Part shown: piece by piece, positions 57,756 to 64,000 of the stretch
Numbering within the stretch: position 1 is the first letter of the stretch
Layout: every line of letters begins with the position of its first letter
Origin: CF-162 sp963667205
GTDB lineage: Bacteria > Chloroflexota > Dehalococcoidia > SM23-28-2 > RBG-16-64-32
Assembly: GCA_963667205.1 (NCBI GenBank)
Contig: OY762959.1
Coordinates: 2,232,001-2,296,000, forward strand
Direction: 5' to 3'
Length of the DNA: 64,000 bases
Program-made: the position numbers and the translations under genes
The notes under the pieces: model-generated
The model's input: only the letters and a program-made list of their open reading frames with translations
The model's database searches: none
Told to the model about the DNA's origin: nothing

Positions 57756-57763
57756 ACCGGCGT

Positions 57764-58321
57764 ATGGGTGAGATCCCCGAGGACCTGGAGGCGTCCGTTG
57801 AGGACCAGGCGCAGTCGCGCGTCGAGATGAGCGTGCAGGGCTACGCGAAGTACCTGACGCCTGAGGCGACGGACAGCCTCCGTGCCTCAGCGAAGGGGAT
57901 GCCGCCGCGTGTCAACCGCTTCGAGGTGGAGCCGGTCGAGGGTGGCGGCTCCGACCACACGATCGATGTCCGCTATTTCCAGCGAGACGAGTCGTTCGTG
58001 GTGCGCAGCCGCTGGCAGCGGCGCGACGACGCCTGGATGGTCGTGCACGCGGAGCGGCTCTGGGGGGAAGGCGTAAGCGCAGCCCGGCCTCGTCTCGCGA
58101 GTGATGGCGTCAGTTCTGCGCTCGCTGCGACGGCGCTAATACAAGAGCCGTCAGGCGCTACTCTTGCCCGGTTCCCGAGTCTTGCGCGCCGCTTTCCCTT
58201 CGTCGTCGTCGCCGTTGCCCTTGAACTTGCCCACCAGCGTCCAGGCGAGCGGCAGCGTTACCGTCGCGAGCCCGAGCTTCATCAAGTCGCCCACGATAAA
58301 CGGATAGAGACCGCCCCCTAA
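57764..58321 (+). CDS. Small NTF2/SnoaL-like protein with an overlong C-terminus
   Basis: The first 105 or so residues of this 185-codon frame resemble the 101-residue protein at 60489: a helix with K-Y/A-L, then strands ending W-x-V/I-V-x-A. Both look like small SnoaL/NTF2-like proteins of unknown function. The last 57 codons (from about 58151) run antisense through the bioY coding end and have shadow-like composition. The natural stop has thus probably been lost by a mutation or shift near 58080-58140. It starts 8 nt after a promoter. Confidence 0.55.
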   Translation: MGEIPEDLEASVEDQAQSRVEMSVQGYAKYLTPEATDSLRASAKGMPPRVNRFEVEPVEGGGSDHTIDVRYFQRDESFVVRSRWQRRDDAWMVVHAERLWGEGVSAARPRLASDGVSSALAATALIQEPSGATLARFPSLARRFPFVVVAVALELAHQRPGERQRYRREPELHQVAHDKRIETAP

Positions 58322-58930
58322 CGTCTTGTCAACGGTACCGCCGCCGGTGATGAACTCGGCCAATGGTGTCCCCGTGCCCGGGAGGATCCAATTGGTGTCG
58401 ATCAGGAAACCGAGCCAGAGCAGCCCCGGTATATAGAGCGCTGCGGCGCCCAGGAACATGGCGAAGTACGCCCAGGGCTTGCGGTCCCATTGCAGCTGTT
58501 CGGAGAGGTACCCGACGATGGCGGCGGACAGAATGAACCCGACGATGTAGCCGCCGCTTGAGATGTTCCATATCAGCGCGTGGGAGCCGTCCCAGGGCAG
58601 GATGGCGTGCATGCCCCATTCGCCGTTCACGACGCCTGATCCGGGGGCGAAGATCGGCATGCCGATCATACCCAGGGCCATGTATATCGCCATCGATCCG
58701 CCGCCGCGCGAAGCCCCAAGGGATGCTCCTGTGATCAAGACGCCGTAGGTCTGCATCGTGATCGGCACCGTTGTCCAGGGGGTGCGTATTGCGATCTGGG
58801 CGCAAAGCCCAACAAATAGCGCGAAACCAATCATCAGAGCGAAATCGCGCGCCAGGCTCGCCGCTCTGCTGTCAGCGTTGAAGCGCGGAACTACCGCGTC
58901 CGCCAGGGTCAACGTTTGCGTGCTCTGCAA
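58151..58930 (-). CDS. bioY: Biotin transporter S component BioY
   Basis: This 259-residue membrane protein has about six hydrophobic segments. The BioY core shows R-T-P-W-T-T-V-P-I-T-M-Q-T near residue 49-60, then G-A-S-L-G-A-S-R-G and Y-M-A-L-G. It binds biotin and works alone or with the shared ECF module (no ECF genes nearby). The charged C-terminal tail (G-N-G-D-D-D-E-G-K) is unusually long. TTG 58930 follows AGGAGG by 5 nt. An inverted repeat GTTCGC-N6-GCGAAC at 58945-58962 lies between the -10 region and the Shine-Dalgarno. Confidence 0.9.
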   Translation of the reverse strand: MQSTQTLTLADAVVPRFNADSRAASLARDFALMIGFALFVGLCAQIAIRTPWTTVPITMQTYGVLITGASLGASRGGGSMAIYMALGMIGMPIFAPGSGVVNGEWGMHAILPWDGSHALIWNISSGGYIVGFILSAAIVGYLSEQLQWDRKPWAYFAMFLGAAALYIPGLLWLGFLIDTNWILPGTGTPLAEFITGGGTVDKTLGGGLYPFIVGDLMKLGLATVTLPLAWTLVGKFKGNGDDDEGKAARKTREPGKSSA

Positions 58931-58944
58931 GCAGTCCTCCTAAT

Positions 58945-58962
58945 GTTCGCCGGAAAGCGAAC
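58945..58962. promoter_or_regulatory. Inverted repeat upstream of bioY
   Basis: GTTCGC-CGGAAA-GCGAAC lies just downstream of TAGGAT (about 58975 to 58970 on the minus strand). It could be an operator or a hairpin at the 5' end of the mRNA. It does not match the BirA or BioR consensus that I recall. Confidence 0.45.
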
Positions 58963-59109
58963 GTACCAATCCTAACCGATCGCGCAGAAGTCGGGCAAGG
59001 CGTTGTTCGCTCCGATCGAGGGGCGTGCTGAGGCCGTTCCTTGCTCACGCGGCCCCGACTTGCCTTGAACGAGCGGTCGCAAGTCCACTACCATCGAAGC
59101 GATCCACCC

Positions 59110-60423
59110 TTGCGTTCACTGGTTTGGCCATGGCTCCCCGCCATAGTGGGAGCCTTCACGCTGATCGCTGCCGCCTGCGCCGGCGACGATGCGCCTTCGC
59201 CCACGCCTGCCTCGCCGACCCCGCTGCCGACGGCGCCGCCCGGCACGTCCGGCCCGGGCGTAACGGAGAGCGAGATCCACCTCGGCATGACGAACGATGT
59301 CGCGGGCGCTGGTGAGACGCCGTACGCTGCGGTTAGTCTGGCGGTCGAGGCCTACTTCCGGAAGGTGAACCAGGAAGACGGCGGCGTCTGCGGGCGGCAG
59401 GTCGTGCTCACGGTGGAGGACGACGAGTACCTGGCGGAGCTGGCGCTCGACCGGACTCAGAAGCTGGTGGCGGAGGACGAAGTGCTCGCCGTCATCGGGG
59501 CGCTGAGCACACAGGCCCACCGCGACGTCGCGGCGTACCTGAGCGATCCGGACGGCGACGGCAACATCGCGGACGGCATCCCCGATCTGTTCGTTTCGAC
59601 CGGCTGGAGCGGCTGGGGCGACGTCGCCACGTATCCCTGGACGACTTCCCTCATCCCTGACTACTACTCGGACGGCCTGACCCTCGCGGCGTACATCAAC
59701 GAGAACCTGCGCGGTCAGCGGATCGGGCTCCTCTATCGCGACGACGAGTTCGGCCAGGACTACCGGGCGGCCCTGGAGGCGGCGTTCGCGTCGGTGGATA
59801 TCCTGTTCTCGCAACCGTATGCGGTCGATGACGAGGACGTGAGCCAGGAGATCAACGCGGTGGCGGAGTCGGGCGCGGACGTGATCATCCTGGCCTCGAC
59901 GCCTGCCGTTAGCGCCGATGCGATCACATCCGCACGAGGCGGCGGCTTCGACCCGCAGTTCCTGCTGAGCTACGTCAATCAGCCGAGTACGCTGGCGAGC
60001 GAGCTGGGCGGCGGCTCGAAGGCGGAGTCGATCATCGCCGGCTTCGAACAGATGGACGGCATGCTGACGACGTCGTACCTGCTCAGCGCCGTCGAGGACG
60101 CGAACGACGCCGCGGTGATTGAGCACCTCCGCATCATGGAGACGTACAGCGGGCCACGGGCGAGCAGCCTCAGCATCTACGGGCAGTCGCTGGCGGAGAC
60201 TGTGGTCGAGACGCTGGAGCGCGCCTGTCCGGACCTGACGCGGAGCGATCTGATGGCGGCTGCCGAGTCGCTAGCCGGGTTCCACCCGACGCTACTGTTG
60301 CCGGGCATCGATCTCGCCCTCGGCGTAGGCGATCACTCGGCGATTCAGTCGATGCAGGTGATGCGCATCAACGCCAACGGAACGCTGGACCCGCTGGGTG
60401 AGCCGATCGACGTCGGCCCCTGA
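59110..60423 (+). CDS. ABC-type substrate-binding lipoprotein (Leu/Ile/Val-binding fold)
   Basis: This lipoprotein of about 437 residues has a signal peptide ending I-A-A-A-C, a Pro/Thr/Ser-rich tether and a type I periplasmic-binding domain beginning I-H-L-G-M-T-N-D-V-A-G. It differs from the binding protein at 22024 and has no transporter genes beside it. It could feed a transporter elsewhere or act as a sensor. TTG 59110 places the signal peptide correctly and follows TTGAAC-N18-TACCAT; ATG-like alternatives near 59041 would add a long polar leader. Confidence 0.85.
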   Translation: MRSLVWPWLPAIVGAFTLIAAACAGDDAPSPTPASPTPLPTAPPGTSGPGVTESEIHLGMTNDVAGAGETPYAAVSLAVEAYFRKVNQEDGGVCGRQVVLTVEDDEYLAELALDRTQKLVAEDEVLAVIGALSTQAHRDVAAYLSDPDGDGNIADGIPDLFVSTGWSGWGDVATYPWTTSLIPDYYSDGLTLAAYINENLRGQRIGLLYRDDEFGQDYRAALEAAFASVDILFSQPYAVDDEDVSQEINAVAESGADVIILASTPAVSADAITSARGGGFDPQFLLSYVNQPSTLASELGGGSKAESIIAGFEQMDGMLTTSYLLSAVEDANDAAVIEHLRIMETYSGPRASSLSIYGQSLAETVVETLERACPDLTRSDLMAAAESLAGFHPTLLLPGIDLALGVGDHSAIQSMQVMRINANGTLDPLGEPIDVGP

Positions 60424-60488
60424 GCGGCGTTGACAGAGATGCGGGGCGTGCCTAGCATTCGCGGCGGAATGCGGGCGAGGAGGGACAG

Positions 60489-60794
60489 ATGACTCAGGAT
60501 CAGGGAATCGACGCTATCGTCGACGCGCACGCCAAGGCGATCCTGACGATGGACATCGCGAAGATCATGGACGACCTGATGCCGGAGCCGATGATGAAGC
60601 TGCAGGAGCAGGCCGGCGGTGGCACGGCGCTACAGATCAACTCCTACGAGATCTTGGGCCACACGCGCGATGGGGACGACTACTGGTACGACGTGAAGTA
60701 CATCGGGCCGGAGTCGTTCACAGTGCACGCTCGCTGGTCGGAAGTCGGCGGGGCGTGGAAGATCGTGGACGCCGACATCACGGTGCGCGCTTAG
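60489..60794 (+). CDS. Small NTF2/SnoaL-like protein
   Basis: In this 101-residue protein a helix I-V-D-A-H-A-K-A-I-L-T-M-D precedes a beta-sheet ending W-K-I-V-D-A-D-I, a small cone-shaped NTF2-like fold. It is related to the N-terminal 105 residues of the gene at 57764. Function unknown. GAGGAGGG precedes the ATG by 4-5 nt. It converges directly on the EF-G-like gene with 2 bp between stops. Confidence 0.78.
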   Translation: MTQDQGIDAIVDAHAKAILTMDIAKIMDDLMPEPMMKLQEQAGGGTALQINSYEILGHTRDGDDYWYDVKYIGPESFTVHARWSEVGGAWKIVDADITVRA

Positions 60795-60796
60795 CG

Positions 60797-62854
60797 CTAG
60801 TCCTTCGGCTCTTCGCGGCCCTGGCTCGCCTCATCGATGACCTTCTGAGCCATGTGCGACGGCACCTCTTCGTAGTGCGAGAACTCGATCGTGAAGAAGC
60901 CGCGGCCCTGCGTCAGCGAGCGCATGTCAGCCGAGTAGTGTTGCACTTCCGGTAGCGGTGCCTGAGCTTCGATCGTCGTCATCGCTCCCGACGGGTTCAT
61001 GCCCTGGACGCGGGCGCGCTTGCCGTTGAGATCGCTGATGACGTCGCCTGTGTTGGCTTCGGGCACGGTGATCTGCATATCCATGATCGGCTCAAGGAGG
61101 ATCGGCTGCGCGGCCTCGGTCGCTTCGCGAAGGGCCATCGAGGCGGCGATCTTGAACGCCATGTCGGATGAGTCGACCGGGTGCTCCTTGCCGTCGTAGA
61201 GGACGATCTTGGCGTCCACCATCGGGAAGTGGGCGAGCACGCCCTCCCGGGAGCCCTCCATGACGCCCTTCTCCACGGAGCTGATGTACTGCTTGGGCAC
61301 GGAGCCGCCGACGATGCGGTCTTCGAACTTAACGCCGCCGCCTCGCGGCAGCGGTCCGATCTCCAGCGCGACGCGTGCGAACTGGCCGTGGCCGCCGGTC
61401 TGCTTCTTGTGCGTGTACTCGGCCTGAGCGGTAGAGCGGATCGTCTCGCGGTAAGGGACGCGCGGCGTGTGCATCTCCAGCTCGACGCCGAACTTGCGTT
61501 TGACGCGCTCCAGGTTGACCTCAACGTGCGAGTCGCCGAGGCCGGAGAGGATCATCTCGCCCGTGTCGGCGTTGCGTTCGAGGCGCAGGCTCGGGTCTTC
61601 CTCGACGATGCGGTGGAGGGCGGTGCCCATCTTGTCGAGGTCGGCCTTGGTCTTGGGCGAAACGGAGGCGCTGGCGGAGGGGCTGGGGAACGAGATCGGC
61701 GCCAGCTTGACCTCGTTGCCCTTCGCGCCGAGCGTGTCGCCCGTCTGAGTGTCGGCCAGCTTGGCGACGGCGCCGATGTCACCGGCGATAATCCGCGGCA
61801 CCTGGTCCTGGACTTTGCCGGTGATGTGGTAGACGGTGCCGACGCGCTCGTCCGAGCCTTTGGTGGCGTTCCAGGCGTGCGAGTCGCCCGCGAGAGTGCC
61901 GGAGAGCACGCGGAAGTAGGTGAGGCGCCCCACGTAGGGGTCCGCGGCCGTCTTGAAGACGAGCGCGAACAACGGGGCGGCGGGATCAACCTTCAGCTTC
62001 TGGTCATCGGCCTGCGCGGGGCGATCAGTGGGGGCGGGAAAGAAGTTGGTGATCGCGTTGAGGAGGCGGCGGACGCCCATCACCTTCGTCCCGGCGCCCG
62101 CCAGGATCGGGATCAGGCTGCCGGCGGCGATGCCCGCGCGGATGCCGGCGGAGAGCTCCTCCGGCGTCAGCTCCTCGCCCTCGAGATACTTGTTGATGAG
62201 CGAGTCGTCGGTCTCGGCGGCGGCTTCGATGAGCTTCTCTCGCGCCTGGTCGGCCGCGCCCCGCATGTCGTCCGGGATCGGGCCTTCCTCGCCCGTCTCG
62301 CCGGTGTAGGCCTTCATCGTCAGCAGGTCGACGACCCCCTCGAAGGAAGACTGAGAGCCGACAGGCAGGGTCACGGGCAGGCACTTGTTGCCCCACGCCG
62401 ACTGGATGTCCGAGACGCAGCGATCGAAATCGGCGTTGTCGCGGTCCATGCGGTTGATGAAGAAGGCGCGCGGCAGCTCCAGCTCATCGGCGAAGCGCCA
62501 GGCGAACTCGGTGCCGACCTGCACACTGGACACGGCGTCGATCGTGATCAGGGCCGTCTCGACGGCACGCAGGCCGCACTTCACCTCGCCGATGAAGTCC
62601 ATGTAGCCGGGTGTGTCGATGATGTTGATCTTGCGGTCGTTCCACTCAAGCGGAATGATCGAGAGGCTCAGGCTGAAGGTGCGCCTGTGCTCGTCCGGGT
62701 CCCAGTCGCTGGTCGTGGTGTGGTCGTCGATCGTGCCGAGGCGCGTGACGGCGCCGGCGGCAAAAAGCATTGATTCGGAGAGCGTTGTCTTACCGGTGCC
62801 GGAGTGGCCGACAAGCGCAACGTTGCGGATCGCTTCCGTAGGGTATTCCTTCAT
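60797..62854 (-). CDS. Elongation factor G-like GTPase (FusA2-type)
   Basis: This 685-residue translational GTPase has G1 G-H-S-G-T-G-K-T-T near residues 16-24, G3 D-T-P-G-Y-M-D-F near 80 and G4 N-R-M-D near 134. EF-G domains II, III, IV (with R-V-P-Y-R-E-T-I and H-K-K-Q-T-G-G-H-G-Q-F) and V follow. The sequence differs from canonical EF-G at switch I (T-T-T-S-D-W-D-P-D rather than the usual G-x-x-x-x-D-W-M) and belongs with the second EF-G paralogue (FusA2/EF-G II). Those paralogues act in ribosome recycling or have unknown roles. CGAGGAA precedes the ATG. Confidence 0.93.
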   Translation of the reverse strand: MKEYPTEAIRNVALVGHSGTGKTTLSESMLFAAGAVTRLGTIDDHTTTSDWDPDEHRRTFSLSLSIIPLEWNDRKINIIDTPGYMDFIGEVKCGLRAVETALITIDAVSSVQVGTEFAWRFADELELPRAFFINRMDRDNADFDRCVSDIQSAWGNKCLPVTLPVGSQSSFEGVVDLLTMKAYTGETGEEGPIPDDMRGAADQAREKLIEAAAETDDSLINKYLEGEELTPEELSAGIRAGIAAGSLIPILAGAGTKVMGVRRLLNAITNFFPAPTDRPAQADDQKLKVDPAAPLFALVFKTAADPYVGRLTYFRVLSGTLAGDSHAWNATKGSDERVGTVYHITGKVQDQVPRIIAGDIGAVAKLADTQTGDTLGAKGNEVKLAPISFPSPSASASVSPKTKADLDKMGTALHRIVEEDPSLRLERNADTGEMILSGLGDSHVEVNLERVKRKFGVELEMHTPRVPYRETIRSTAQAEYTHKKQTGGHGQFARVALEIGPLPRGGGVKFEDRIVGGSVPKQYISSVEKGVMEGSREGVLAHFPMVDAKIVLYDGKEHPVDSSDMAFKIAASMALREATEAAQPILLEPIMDMQITVPEANTGDVISDLNGKRARVQGMNPSGAMTTIEAQAPLPEVQHYSADMRSLTQGRGFFTIEFSHYEEVPSHMAQKVIDEASQGREEPKD

Positions 62855-63107
62855 GGGGGCGTTCCTCGCTTCCGAGTGGGAATCGTCTGCGATTCTATCC
62901 TATCTGCGCTACGTCTAAAAGCGGGCGGGGCGGGAACACGGCCCGTCGCCGCTCTCCCGCGGGCCTTCCCACATGCGGCCGACGGCTATCGTGAGCTGCC
63001 GAGGACGGCCAGCTCAGGGAGATCCGCGAGCTGGAGTCGATGGGTGAAGGTACCGCCGATCCGAGGCTAACGGCGTTCGTCGCCGAGCGCCCGGCTTAGC
63101 GCCCGGC
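62855..63107. other. Intergenic stretch with a short coding-like remnant
   Basis: No complete gene is seen. On the plus strand, 63002-63099 can be read as E-D-G-Q-L-R-E-I-R-E-L-E then L-T-A-F-V-A-E-R-P-A and stop. This has the look of the end of a real protein but no start. The segment ends in 12-bp repeats. Confidence 0.35.
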
Positions 63108-63118
63108 TTAGCGCCCGG
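63087..63118. repeat. Tandem 12-bp repeat across the folD stop
   Basis: GCGCCCGGCTTA occurs twice (63087-63098, 63099-63110) and a third, partial copy follows (63111-63118). The folD stop codon (TTA on this strand, 63108-63110) is inside the second unit. Confidence 0.8.
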
Positions 63119-63995
63119 AGGTCTGCTCGGCGAGCCAGACTGTGTTCGAGAGCAGCATGGCGATGGTCATCGGCCCGACGCCGCCGGGCACGGGTGTGAT
63201 CGCACCGGCGATCTTGCGCACCGGCTCGTAGTCCACGTCGCCGACGAGGCGCTGGCCCGACTTGCGGCTGGCATCCTCCACCCAGTTGTTGCCGACGTCG
63301 ATGACTGTCGCGCCGGGCTTCACCATGTCCGCAGTGATTGCTCCGGCGACGCCCATCGCGGCGATGAGAATATCGCCGCGGCGTGTGAACTCCGGCAGCG
63401 CCGGTGTCGCCGTGTGGCAGAGCGTGACCGTCGCGTTGGCGCGCTCGTTCTTCTGCATCAGGATGCCGGCGAGTGGCTTGCCGACGATGTTCGAGCGGCC
63501 GCAGATGACGACGTGCTTGCCAGCGGGTGGATTGCCGCTGCGGACGAGCAGCTCGACGATGCCGGCCGGGGTGGCCGGCCAGGTCGTGGGCTCGCCGCGA
63601 AGCAGCTTGCCGAGGCTCGTCGACGTTACGCCGTCGGCGTCCTTCGCTGGGTCGATCGCGGCGATGACGGCGTTCTCGCGCATCTGCTTCGGCAGCGGCA
63701 GCTGGACGAGGATGCCGTGGAAGCGCGCGTCGGCGTTGAGGGCGGCGACGCGCGCGATGATTTCCTCTTGGGGCGTCTCCGCCGGCAAGTGGACCATCTC
63801 CGACGTGAGTCCGGCCTCCTCGGCGGTGCTGCCCTTGGAGCGCACGTAGGAGAGCGAGGAGGCGTCGTCGCCGGCGAGGACGAGCGCCAGGCCGGGGGTG
63901 ACGCCGCGATCGTCGCGCAGGCGCGTGGCGCGCTCGGCGACCTCGGCGCGGACCTGCTCGGCGATCGCTTTTCCGTCGATGATTTCGGCTGGCAC
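63108..63995 (-). CDS. folD: Methylenetetrahydrofolate dehydrogenase/cyclohydrolase
   Basis: This 295-residue bifunctional enzyme interconverts methylene-, methenyl- and formyl-tetrahydrofolate. Catalytic residues are Y50 and K54 in S-Y-V-R-S-K, and Q98 in L-V-Q-L-P-L-P. The NADP site is G-R-S-N-I-V-G-K-P near residue 166. The family segment P-C-T-P reads P-A-T-P here, and P-G-G-V-G-P-M-T is near the end. The GTG start at 63995 lies 5 bp from the end of the window, so an earlier start cannot be excluded. Confidence 0.93.
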   Translation of the reverse strand: MPAEIIDGKAIAEQVRAEVAERATRLRDDRGVTPGLALVLAGDDASSLSYVRSKGSTAEEAGLTSEMVHLPAETPQEEIIARVAALNADARFHGILVQLPLPKQMRENAVIAAIDPAKDADGVTSTSLGKLLRGEPTTWPATPAGIVELLVRSGNPPAGKHVVICGRSNIVGKPLAGILMQKNERANATVTLCHTATPALPEFTRRGDILIAAMGVAGAITADMVKPGATVIDVGNNWVEDASRKSGQRLVGDVDYEPVRKIAGAITPVPGGVGPMTIAMLLSNTVWLAEQTSGR

Positions 63996-64000
63996 GGGCC

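Noticed and set aside
1..64000. CRISPR arrays or rRNA genes
   Set aside because: No regularly spaced repeats of CRISPR type and no rRNA-like sequence were seen; the repeats present are attachment sites, a pair of direct repeats and short tandem repeats.

Overview
This 64-kb, GC-rich window is a bacterial chromosome segment. It most likely comes from Chloroflexota, perhaps a Dehalococcoidia or SAR202-like lineage. That placement is an inference from gene content: Liv-type ABC transporters beside family III CoA-transferases, secreted proteins with dockerin-like repeats, a DUF5679 zinc ribbon, a FusA2-type EF-G paralogue and a classical menaquinone operon. No rRNA gene is present to confirm it. 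Start sites come in two styles. Genes inside operons have Shine-Dalgarno sites or overlap the previous stop codon, whereas about ten first genes have a -10-like hexamer only 6-10 nt before the start codon and no Shine-Dalgarno site, as expected of leaderless mRNAs.

Layout. (1) 1-9.6 kb: mixed chromosomal genes. They include an M50 membrane protease, a protein interrupted by an in-frame TAG, a BON protein, an aldo/keto reductase overlapping a HemQ-Rieske fusion, a lipoprotein amidase and a dockerin-repeat protein. Three decayed loci follow: a split hydrolase-cyclase gene (two entries) and a cytochrome P450 remnant. (2) 9.9-14.56 kb: a small integrated element bounded by a 61-bp perfect repeat of the 3' part of tRNA-Ser(UGA). 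It carries an alpha/beta hydrolase between two direct repeats, two secreted repeat proteins, a chimera of a helix-turn-helix gene and a tyrosine-integrase tail, and a 47-residue zinc-ribbon protein. The intact tRNA-Ser lies at its right end. (3) 14.9-35.3 kb: a catabolic cluster built around a divergent IclR regulator. Leftward it encodes a complete Liv-type ABC importer, an MFS transporter, a fused double CoA-transferase and a carboxymuconolactone-decarboxylase-like protein. Rightward it encodes a QueG/reductive-dehalogenase-like Fe-S protein, a ThDP enzyme, two CoA-transferases, an AtuA-like pair, a CitE-like lyase and an isochorismatase-fold hydrolase. An enoyl-CoA hydratase and a 3-hydroxyacyl-CoA dehydrogenase converge on it. 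This looks like uptake, CoA activation, C-C cleavage and beta-oxidation of an unidentified organic acid. (4) 35.5-45.4 kb: a tightly overlapping operon tetR-menF-menD-menH-menB-menA-menC-menE with divergent menG, and a 28-bp perfect palindrome between tetR and menG. It ends exactly at a 5' fragment of another tRNA-Ser. (5) 45.5-64 kb: housekeeping genes: a frameshifted methyltransferase, tRNA-Arg, mgtE, tRNA-His, a J-like/CPBP protein, trpA, aroH, DAHP synthase, scpA, a DEAD-box helicase, a UroD-family protein, ribF, tyrS, bioY, a substrate-binding lipoprotein, a fusA2-type gene and folD.

The tRNA-Ser pieces at 9.9 kb (3' part), 14.5 kb (intact) and 45.4 kb (5' part) all break at the same point in the anticodon loop. 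This raises the possibility that the whole 9.95-45.41 kb interval is an island built up by repeated integration at tRNA-Ser. In that case both the catabolic cluster and the menaquinone operon would be cargo.
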